64,000 nt of DNA from Asterella californica (lineage: Eukaryota; Streptophyta; Marchantiopsida; Marchantiales; Aytoniaceae): positions 1,178,001 through 1,242,000 of the forward strand of contig JAYKYS010000010.1 of assembly GCA_036924285.1 (NCBI GenBank). The letters run 5' to 3'. Made by a program: the position numbers and the translations under genes. Below the pieces are notes generated by a model that was given only the letters and a program-made list of their open reading frames with translations, was not told the DNA's origin and searched no databases. Shown piece after piece: positions 54,440-64,000 of this stretch (position 1 is the first letter of the stretch; each line of letters begins with the position of its first letter).

Positions 54440-54741
54440 AAATCTCATGTGTGGGCGCCGTCCATTATCAAATCCGCGGATTCCACCGCACTCCTTCGAT
54501 CACGACGTCAAACTTACGCCCGAATAATATGCGGGTTATAAACTTGTTACCTTCGTGAAGCTGATGAGATTGTGTTCGCTTCTGTAGAAATCATTGACCG
54601 AAAGTTGAAGGGAACTAGACATACTCCGGTGCATATTATAATCCCCTATTCACTTTCAGAAAAACATTCGGGAATTACTCATCTATCGCGTGGTGTCCTC
54701 GCAGTACTAGATGCTATGAAGCTTAATCCAGTTCGGACGTG
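54440..54741 (+). pseudogene. Unknown short coding-like segment, right copy
   Basis: Counterpart of 21603-21980. It reads KLVTFVKLMR, then a one-base change of frame near 54572 compared with the left copy, then IIPYSLSEKHSGIT to a stop at GT/TGA near 54741. Unrecognised family. Confidence 0.4.
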
Positions 54742-55338
54742 ATACAGGTTTAGTAGTAGTACGTCCAATTGCATCCTACGAGATTTCTCATAACACGGCT
54801 GACTTCTCCCCCAGGCGAAGTATGAAGTATGCGTATGCGTATGCGTATCAAAACTGATCTTACTATTTCGCACTATCACTAAACAAGGGGCTATGGACTG
54901 ACAACTGCAGTATAAGGCACATACAGGTGGCTGAAACCATGGGGAAAGAAAATTAACTTCTGCTCCACCATGCTCAATCCTGCAACCGTGGCTCTTGACA
55001 AGACATAGTTCAATAGCTACAGCACTTCAACAAAACAGAGGACAAGCAGTGACTGTAGGACATGATTTCCCACACATCATCTCATTCTGAAACGGACTGG
55101 TGTTTCCTAAAAAAAAAGGACTCGAAAACATCAGTCAAAGGCTGACTTGACACCAAAGCTGATTGCACCAGAAGCAATCCCTGCACAGCATTGATTCCAC
55201 GGTTAGAACGGCTTTTAGTTACCAAAGACTACATAATATATACACCCGATGTCCAACGATCATACCTCGTAAGGATTAAAGAGTTCGGGAATACTTCCCA
55301 CCAAATTCTATGAAGGCTATGAAATCAACCTCAAACCC

Positions 55339-56139
55339 CTACTCAATCTCCGGTTCATAAAACGGCAGATGAAAGAAAGTTACCTCTTTTCTTCCGATCC
55401 GGATCTCTTTGGTGTCCAAGTCCTGAAAACTGTCGACGTTCCAACTCTTCAGCAAGGCCACGCTGGATATGGTGCTCGACTTTACGATCGAAAGGTCTTC
55501 TTTGATCATGAATGTGCTGTTTTCTCTTACAAAGCCTTTAACCGCATTGGCTTCATTGCCCTTTTGCAGTTTCGTTGCGCCTGAAGATGATGTCCCCACG
55601 GGTTTTGACTGGATTATATCGACTTGTTCAACAGCTGACCCTCCACAGTAGCAAGTTGTCTGGCCTTTTCCAATGAGTACTTCCAATGTTCCGTGGAAGT
55701 TAGAGTTTCGGCACAGGAGCCGTGTAACAGCTTCACACGCAGTGCACAGCTGATTGTCCATTAGCGTTTCATTCGAGCACCGTGAGTGAATACAGGACTT
55801 TCCAACAAATTCAGATCCACATAAGAAAATGCTTGATCCAGAAGAAACGGAAGGATCTATCAGGATGCTTTTGTCGACGCTAAGAGTCGACTGGTCGAGG
55901 TTCTCCAAACTTGTATACATCTTAAACAAGCCTCTGTCGATGCTCTGTACCAGACCAGCATCTTTCAAAAGCTTCAATATGGCGCCGATGGGCATAATGA
56001 AAAGACTGAGCAAGATGTCAATAAAATCCTTCCCGCACTCCAAGTAAATCACGCGCTTCAGAGTTCGACTTCTCAGTACCATAACCTGCAGAAACTTCTC
56101 GCCATGGGGATTTGGCAGTGGTAGAGAAACAGAAGACAT
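55339..56139 (-). CDS. DUF674 family protein, right copy (266 aa)
   Basis: A complete frame from MSSVSLPLPNPHGEKF to YEPEIE. Same layout as the left copy: LECGKDFIDILLSLF with the hydrophobic IMPIGAILKLL, MYTSLENLDQS, Cys pairs CIHSRC, CTAC and CYCGG, and FMIKEDLSIVKSSTISSV. Relative to the left copy there are about 25 amino-acid differences, clustered in the N-terminal ten residues and around residues 165-180 (GTLEVLIGKG against TRGEVLLGEG), with one extra codon at GGSAVEQ. Function of DUF674 is unknown. Both copies being open argues for recent duplication or constraint. Confidence 0.8.
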   Translation of the reverse strand: MSSVSLPLPNPHGEKFLQVMVLRSRTLKRVIYLECGKDFIDILLSLFIMPIGAILKLLKDAGLVQSIDRGLFKMYTSLENLDQSTLSVDKSILIDPSVSSGSSIFLCGSEFVGKSCIHSRCSNETLMDNQLCTACEAVTRLLCRNSNFHGTLEVLIGKGQTTCYCGGSAVEQVDIIQSKPVGTSSSGATKLQKGNEANAVKGFVRENSTFMIKEDLSIVKSSTISSVALLKSWNVDSFQDLDTKEIRIGRKEVTFFHLPFYEPEIE

Positions 56140-56174
56140 CGTCACGAACTCTGATCGGTACAACGTTTCGAGAT

Positions 56175-56366
56175 TCAAGAGGTAAGAGTAAAGCACACAC
56201 AGTTCAAAAACTTCACATCCGTTCTGACGAACAAGTTATATAACATCATATCTGCAAGTACGAAAGAAGGGTCGACCTTTATACGGAGACTAGACCATTC
56301 TTTGCTTTCTTTCATACATAATACTGTCAGGAGCACCAGAAGCGTATCGTAACGGTGGACTACCAC
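56175..56366 (-). promoter_or_regulatory. Upstream reading frame ahead of right DUF674
   Basis: Open frame with LCMKESKEWSSLRIKVDPSF ending just upstream of the DUF674 start; see the left counterpart at 19967-20164. The frame is kept despite substitutions. Confidence 0.35.
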
Positions 56367-58020
56367 TAGGTAGCAATTTAATTATATAGCATTGGATGTA
56401 CTGTGATTCTCTCGAATTGTATGACACGTGATATATTTGCACCTGTTTGGAACTGTAATCATCATATCCACCGATTCAAACGTACCCACGACCTCGACCA
56501 TTTATTTATGTCCATTCGACCGAGATGTCAGTAATTAGAGTCACACCGAGAGAGTTATGATTCAGTGTATGGGAAGCTGATGTTTCCACTGTTCGGAGAG
56601 AACCGCGGATCTCTGCAGTAAAATGAACCGGTAACTTTTGCTGGGGAAGAAATGGAAAAAGAGGAGAGGCGTCGGACGATCGAGGAACTGGACGTTCACC
56701 TCCGTTTGCCGGATCCTAAAGGGTGCATATTTGTCGTTATAATAGGGTGTCAAAGTTAGTAATTTCTCAAAGACTCGACAGCCGCGAGAGTGAGTTACAG
56801 ATTGCGGCCAGTGTTTCATGCGGGCACTTCCGGAGGTACTCGCAGGAAAACGCTGCGGGTGTTTTCTTAACGGCACTTCGCTCGTTTCGTACTAATTTTT
56901 TTACAATGGATTGTCTAAACGGTTCTTCACTCGTTTTGTCCTCTTTCTTTTACAATAGATTTTTTAATGAATTCTTTACTTCTCTGAGAAATTATCTTGA
57001 GTGTACAAATTAAAAAATAATCAATGATAAAATCGTGATGTTTAGTCACAGACGCTGTACAGAATAAGTCACAATTATATACAAAGTTACCTATGACAAT
57101 TTTACGGCCAGTTACATCTCTGCCGATATTTCCTCTGAACTTTAAAATCCCCACTAGTTGGGGTGTCAAAGTTCAGAGTACGTACACCCACTGAAAAAGC
57201 GAAGTAAACCGCTAAAGGCCAGAGTCACAGCGCTCGGACAGTTTAGGGTTTAATATCCCGATGTTAGAGAATTCAAACCAACGCTGAGGTATACTCTAGA
57301 CACACTTGCGTGTCACTGAACTGTTTAAGATTGTAGCTTCTTGACTGTAACTGACCCCGCGGCTAGATTTCAAATTTTGACATGGTGCGCTACCGCGTCA
57401 AACCTCCTAGTCAGTATTGTAAACCTCAATCTGAATCAATCAGTAGATTGATTCAGATGCTCATCTAGGGGTCATTGAAAACATTAATTGGATCTTTCTT
57501 TAATTTGTGGCTAAAGTAGATCCCTTACTACCGACTTCAAATTATAGTTCAGATGGATCGAGTTTGGTTGGAGATATTCAGACATGCTAATCATGATTAG
57601 AAAAGAAAGTAAAACGATTAGCGATGGAATATATATGGTACAAGGGCAAACCAGCTTTCGGAGAAACAGTAACTTCCCTCTTACACCTAGTAACCCTCGA
57701 TTAGTTTTCAACCCTGAAATGATGACTAATGGTAATCACCATAACCGTTTTCTAAATAACGGTTAAAATATATAATTTTCTGAAAGAAAAGCAGCAAAAT
57801 GCGATCTACTGCGTGACCTGGAGCACTTGTACCTCTCTTGTACACGTAAAGAGGATATTCTTTACGGGTACGAGAGATCATCCAACCAGATGGCATGTAG
57901 AGTTTGACTCAAATGCGATCCAACGCACGTAAACACATGATGTAAAGCAAAATCAAAGTATAGGTAAAGTCTGAACAGAAAGGACTTTGCAATGAACATA
58001 TCCAAACTTCATTCGCCACA
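56367..58020. other. Arm sequence between DUF674 and unknown ORF, no gene
   Basis: Homologous to 18799-19927 apart from the insertion below and a small hairpin (ctgaatcaatc/gattgattcag) near 57432-57460 that the left arm lacks. Confidence 0.45.
56745..57173. mobile_element. 416 bp insertion with 13 bp direct repeats, right arm only
   Basis: GGGTGTCAAAGTT occurs at 56745-56757 and 57161-57173, and the 403 bp between is absent from the left arm. The duplication length suits a retroposed insertion. Inside, a word of about 45 bp is duplicated (acggcacttcgctcgtttcg and acggttcttcactcgttttg, both followed by acaatrgat). No Pol III boxes or A tail recognised. Confidence 0.7.
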
Positions 58021-58035
58021 ATGCCACTTGTCAAC

Positions 58036-58347
58036 CTACTCAACGTGTATAGACACAGGATTGATGGATTCCAGATGATCGTCTAGGAAGGAACCATACT
58101 CATCCACGTTCCTTTCTCCGTCGTTTCCACCAACAAAAGCCTTGTACCTTGGCGGCAACGCTTTGATTACAGCAGTCACGGCGAGTATTAATGTGCTAAC
58201 ACATCGAAGCCGTACGGCCGCCATTTGGACTATCACTGTGTTGCGACATTCTTGGAAAGTACTGCACATACTGCTTCTCTTCAATGATGTATCGACTACG
58301 CAGAAGTTGTTTACGAAACTGACGAGGCTACAGATGGACATCTCCAT
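58036..58347 (-). CDS. Unknown ORF, right copy
   Basis: Counterpart of 18415-18798. It begins MEMSICSLVSFVNNFCVVD and runs to LDDHLESINP. The left copy ends SINPYKLSGSDKWHCGE, while this one diverges after NP. A possible membrane helix is STLILAVTAVIKALPP. Upstream, a GAAAGTAAGT donor-like word near 58405 could mean that the real gene is spliced. No family recognised. Confidence 0.4.
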   Translation of the reverse strand: MEMSICSLVSFVNNFCVVDTSLKRSSMCSTFQECRNTVIVQMAAVRLRCVSTLILAVTAVIKALPPRYKAFVGGNDGERNVDEYGSFLDDHLESINPVSIHVE

Positions 58348-59527
58348 CTGAGACGAGTCATTTGACTTGGCACGGCAGCAGCAAGGGAAAACGGAACTTA
58401 CTTTCGGACGTTTTCGCCCGTCAACACATCACAGGGCTATCCGTATCTGCGCGCAATGTCCTGTGAATGTCACCAGCTTCTTTCGGATTGTAAACATCTA
58501 TTTCATTCAAGTTTTACGGTACTAGAAATCATAAGCAGCACACGGTGTGTCCAACGACTCGAATACGTACCAAGTCACACACATGTCGACGATTCCCGAC
58601 AGACTGATTGTGCCGGACAGTCTCATACTTCCATGATAGCCTTTCATTCATTTCCATGATTCCGTTCCCTACTTCTCCTACCTTTTTGGCCCCAAAAGCA
58701 TGTCCCTTCAGGATCTTCTGAGACGAGAACATTCATCATTCCATTCACCTTGGATAAGAAGGCTTCTGGTTACAAGAGACTACTTAGCAGATTCTGGGCA
58801 ATCTCGTCGTTTCCAGCTCCTCTGGCTCCGTCGGCAGAGTTAAGTATTTGTTCAAGACGAGAACTCACATCACAGTTCAGCATCATAGTTGGACACCTTT
58901 CAGCCGAAGGATGAATACCCTACTGCTAACCTATATCACCCAAGACTACAAAGGAGATTTGTTCTTAATGTATCGCACATTAACTTCGAATCAACCAAGT
59001 AGTGGTCGCAAGGACAGACGTATTTATTCACATACTTTTATGGGATACACTAAACCCTCGATTCTAACGACGTTGGAAACCATTCAACATGGCGCGAGCA
59101 GTATGTTCTTATTGAATGAATCCAGATTCTGTTTTCTTTCGCACACACCCGCCGTATTTCTTTATGTATCATGCACCACCTCCTCATATTTCATAAATAC
59201 ATCGCGCGAGAATGAGAACATTTATGCGTGATAATGGTTAGGAGTACGGTATTAAAGCTCTCTGAATCCGTTTAGAAAGCACCTCAGGATGTTCCGGACT
59301 GAGTGCCGAAGTGAGCTGGGTTGTTTCAGGACAAACCGCTGTCCCTCCCCCTCCTCCCCTCTACCTAACGAAGATCAGGACTGCAGTCGTTCCTCTTTCT
59401 CGATGTTGACCCGGATCGAACAGTTCAGGGAGGGGAGGGAAGCTGAGCTCGATCGAGTTCAACGTTGCTGATGTTCGAAGGGACTGCGTAATTGTACTGC
59501 AAATGTCATTATCGCGTGACAAGAAAA
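58348..59527. other. Region upstream of TPR-SET, includes MULE empty site
   Basis: Homologous to the two left blocks that flank the MULE (1611-2282 and 18020-18400). The uninterrupted target GAGGAGCTG (minus strand) is at 58814-58822. Short ORFs here are not consistently conserved. Confidence 0.5.
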
Positions 59528-61150
59528 ATGCTGAAAAGTAGCGGTAGTGTGGGCAAAGAAGCGACTATGACAGCGGAGACGACTTACGAAGAACTGGAAC
59601 GCAGCGGCGATGAGAAATTCGTGGCCGGGGATTATACAACAGCGGTTGATAGATACACGCGAGGTTTTGGGATGAAGCCAGACAATCCGGTACTCCTCTC
59701 CAACAGAGCTCAGGCGTACATCAACCTCGAGCAATATCGGTTGGCGCTAAGACATGCCGAGGCGTCCTTGATGCTGTTCGATGGAGAGAATCGCAAGGCC
59801 CTCTACCGTAAAGCCAAGGCCTTCTACGGCTTGATCACTCTGTACCAACAATCATCAGACGTGGTCGACAAACTCCAGCTGCTCCAGGTCTCGCACAAGC
59901 CTCAGCAACCTCAGCTTCCACCGACGGACAAGGAAATTCGAGAATTCGAGCAGCGCGTCAAGCGCAGGCTCGATGAAAAACTGTACGGCAGATACGATGC
60001 TTTAAGCATGTTGAAAGAAGCGGAAGCAACGACCGCCCCTTGTCTGGACAACGCTGAGTACGTAGGGCCGGTGCGAGTCGCTGAAGTGGAGGGGAGAGGC
60101 AGGGGAATGTTAGCCACCAAGAAGGTAGCCGCAGGAACGCTGCTTCTCTGCAGTAAGGCTTATGCGATCGTTTTCGAAGAGGAACGTCGACGTAAGAGAA
60201 ACATTTCCCCAGTGAATCTCCTCGCAATGAAGATCGTCGAGAAGTTGGAAAGAGAGCCAGGGACTGCCGTGGAGCTTTACAATCTATACGCTGGCCCGGA
60301 CATGCCACCGTTGAATGTACAAGCAGACGCAAAGGGGAAGCTCGAAGTCGACATCGATCGTATCAACCATATCGCGCGCCACAATTGTTTCCAGACCGCA
60401 GTAGAACTCTGGCCATCGCTTGCTGCGAAATACCAAGACGTAGCGGGGGGAGATGAGAGCGGATCGGGTCTGTGGATCCTACCTGCTTTCATGAACCACT
60501 CGTGCTTTGCAAATGCGAGGTACAACAGCATCGGCGACTTCATGTTCGTCCGCGCGATCAGCGACATAGCAGAAGGTGAGGAGATCTGCGTTGCGTACAC
60601 AGACCCGCTCGACTCGTATGACACCCGGACCTTCCGACTCTTCTGGCGTAGTTTCAAGTGCCATTGCCGGCTTTGCTCATTCGCACGAGAGCAACCGGAA
60701 GTCACAGATAATCGCGGTAAATTGCTCAGGCATTTCGAGCTGATTCGTCCACGGATCAAAACGGGTGACATTTTGATGCTGCCATAGGTGAAAGCCATCA
60801 TAGCAGGTCTCCGCAAGACGTTCAAGGCTTCTTCCGCTTCGAGTACTGCACCACCTCCGATGGAACTCTTCCGTCCTCTTTCCGCGCTGTCTCAACTGCA
60901 CACAGTCGTAGGACAATTCGACCAAGCGGTGAATGCGCTTCTTGAGTCGTTTGATTTGCTGCCTCGTCTCGGTGGCACCTCATCCACTGATATTGCGTGG
61001 CAGCTCAGATCTATTTATAGGATGCTCGGAAAGCAGAACGAGATGAAGAAATGGGGTAAGAAAGCAAGAGACGAATTTAAAATCACGTTCGGCGAATCAC
61101 AGAGGCTCTGGCAGAATTACGTTGACGATTACGATGCTGCGCACTGTTAG
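59528..61150 (+). CDS. TPR-SET domain protein (putative lysine methyltransferase), one in-frame stop
   Basis: N-terminal TPR helices (DEKFVAGDYTTAVDRYTRGF, PVLLSNRAQAYINLEQYRLA, KALYRKAKAFYGL; about residues 20-110) are followed by a SET domain starting GRGRGMLATKKVAAGTLLL (about 188), with FMNHSCFANARY (about 321) and GEEICVAYTDPL, and post-SET cysteines KCHCRLC (about 377). This is the SMYD/SET-TPR layout, in which SET uses S-adenosylmethionine to methylate lysine. The frame stops at TAG 60785-60787 (ILMLP-stop-VKAIIAGL) but continues open to 61150 with a helical C-terminus, so a single nonsense change has split it. I start at MLKSS (59528) because that ATG is kept in the left copy; MTAET (59567) is the alternative. 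Cytosolic or nuclear; target unknown. Confidence 0.7.
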
Positions 61151-62103
61151 TACAAATACATCCAAACGCCATTATCTGCCGTTAATCCTGACTTCATCGC
61201 CAGCTTAAGCTTCCGTGGCTTCATAAGTAGGTAGTGGATGTTCGAACATAGCCTGCATTTTTGTCTCCGAAACTTGGAGAGGCGCTAAAACTTTCCGATT
61301 TTCAGCCGACACGGCTTACGGTTCTCAGTATATACAATACTGAGAACTGAGCCTTCCGCTCCGCTTAGAAAAATCTTGTATATAGATTTTGAATGCGCGT
61401 AATTATTTCTGAATTATGAAAATTACCGGAAGTGGTGACGATTGCTTTCAGTTCCGCCGATGGTTTTGCACTTACGATTCGCTTAGCGGCGAATTTCAGT
61501 TTAGGTAGGGGTAAAACAGAGCGACATGACTATAGTACCAACTCTCCCTCGAGGATACTGGCCCTTTCTCGTAAAGCATAAGAAGCAAGCGAACTCACAC
61601 TTGAAGAGAAAATTTAGGAATAGCTGTTCCTAATAATAGTATCAACGATATACGAGACTACATTACATACACACGTTAACCCCTGCACACAGTCTCTCAT
61701 CACTTGAACCCTGTTCGAGGACATGTTCAAAGACGATTTCCACCAGTGTGGTAGCGAACTTACCTGAAACCTTCTAGATTACTACAATCCAACATATATA
61801 CATAAGCTCAATGCTTCTCATAAAGGTTTGGAGGCGATAGCTCACTTATAATGATTGTTACTAGTTTCAAAGACTACTACCGTACTGTAGCTATTAACTG
61901 GCGCAATCCAATTCCTAACCTTCTACTGTAGTATGCGATGGATGCATCAACAGTCAATTCATGCTCTGTTCATCGCTGTCGTTCATCGACCGTACAGAAA
62001 CTAGCACGCGATCTGACTTCTCGACAACTTGCTCAAATTTCCGCTACGGATCGCATGCTTCTCGGGTCCAGGCACAGTGCAAAATTGTTACAAAACGACG
62101 CAC
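61151..62103. other. Intergenic region between convergent TPR-SET and oxidoreductase genes
   Basis: No gene. It probably holds both 3' UTRs. It includes the hairpin at 61321-61347. Confidence 0.5.
61321..61347. repeat. Perfect hairpin, 11 bp stem
   Basis: GTTCTCAGTAT and its reverse complement flank a 5 base loop (ataca). It lies about 170 bp beyond the TPR-SET end. Confidence 0.85.
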
Positions 62104-63445
<1,342 letters not shown>

Positions 63446-64000
63446 CTGTCAAACAAGCTCAACCCTATGAGACTTATTGCACCAGCTCCTCACTGTGACT
63501 GGTTGAACTTCTACGCATCCGAAGCCTATACCTCAAGGGTAAAGCAGCAAATCTAAGGTCAAGCAAAGGAATCTAGCGACTCTCGATATTCAGAAGCGTC
63601 TTCTGTAAATCTTAAACTTCACGCGAAGGCATGTAAATTAACACGTAACCCTAAAAGATAACTTAACCAATCTAGAAAGCGTGCATGGGCGACAAGTAAG
63701 TACAACCCATGAGCTTAAACCTCTATCAGCATGGAAACCCTAAGTTATGTACTTTCACAACACAGATAAGCATGATATCATTTGCACAAGCGCAAGAGTG
63801 TTTGAACAAGATAGATGACATACTATCAACCTACTAAGACTCAAAATATATAACACAATAGTGTCAACACCGTATGCAAAGGTGTCAAACATATGTATAA
63901 AGGACTAGAAGTAATATGAGCTAACTTCTAGAACTACTAAACTCAAGCGTCGGAGTAGAAGTCAAGCATGTAGTCGTCAAGTAGTGCGACAGCGCGCTTC
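63446..64000. other. Upstream of POR exon, no gene recognised
   Basis: A TTTGACAG acceptor-like word ends at 63446. No transit-peptide exon could be identified in the remaining 550 bases; it may lie beyond the window or be lost. Confidence 0.4.

Larger units (their letters stand above)
54327..60304. repeat. Right arm of large inverted duplication
   Basis: The reverse complement of left-arm 859-2282 plus 18011-22025. Gene order, inward to outward: short unknown ORF, DUF674, conserved AT-rich segment, unknown ORF, TPR-SET. It lacks the MULE (empty site 58814-58822) and the copia element, but has a 416 bp insertion of its own at 56745-57173. Confidence 0.92.

Noticed and set aside
859..60304. 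Palindromic arms taken as evidence of a sex chromosome
   Set aside because: Inverted duplications and gene decay fit a non-recombining region, but nothing in the window identifies the chromosome.
59911..60825. Long minus-strand ORFs (up to 182 codons)
   Set aside because: Antisense shadows of the TPR-SET coding frame, which has recognisable domains on the plus strand.

Overview
This window is nuclear DNA of a land plant. Spliced genes, a degraded gene for light-dependent protochlorophyllide oxidoreductase, a DUF674 gene pair, Ty1/copia and Ty3/gypsy retrotransposons and Mutator-like (MULE) transposons all point that way. The oxidoreductase reads like bryophyte enzymes and the gypsy lineage is one I associate with bryophytes and lycophytes, so a bryophyte is my best guess, but that is inference. 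Nearly everything is repeat-derived or decayed. The only long intact cellular reading frames are the two DUF674 copies and most of one TPR-SET methyltransferase-like gene.

The main architecture is a large diverged inverted duplication. Left arm: 859-2282 plus 18011-22025. Right arm: 54327-60304 in the opposite orientation. The arms carry a TPR-SET gene (nearly complete on the right, a frameshifted truncated pseudogene on the left), an unknown small ORF, a DUF674 gene and a short unknown ORF. The left arm is split by a 15.7 kb MULE (2292-18010) with about 270 bp terminal inverted repeats and a 9 bp target duplication; the right arm keeps the empty site. A copia element whose 3' LTR is 605-860 interrupts the left TPR-SET copy.

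Inside the MULE, from left to right: unknown sequence, a hairpin-repeat array, a broken multi-exon gene of an FCP1/HAD-like family with a DLNGLL motif (about 4590-7445, minus), a nested degenerate Ty3/gypsy element A (about 7560-13112, minus), another hairpin array, and the element's own spliced transposase (about 15430-16640, minus).

The 32 kb spacer between the arms (22026-54326) is mostly AT-rich transposon debris: a PIF/Harbinger-like remnant, a second FCP1/HAD-like copy, a 157 bp tandem repeat, gypsy element B carrying a SINE with a 16 bp target duplication, an organelle-type group II intron fragment (probable NUMT), the C-terminal part of a second, different MULE transposase, hairpin arrays, a copia element with an initiator-Met primer site, a third FCP1/HAD-like copy, and a Ty3/gypsy chromovirus whose 3' half is duplicated head-to-head (44159-52198).

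Right of the duplication, the TPR-SET gene continues to 61150 beyond one in-frame stop and converges on the broken oxidoreductase gene (62104-63445, minus). The recurring pattern is the FCP1/HAD-like family: three degenerate copies in 64 kb, one carried in a MULE, with hairpin arrays in the same intron of two copies.
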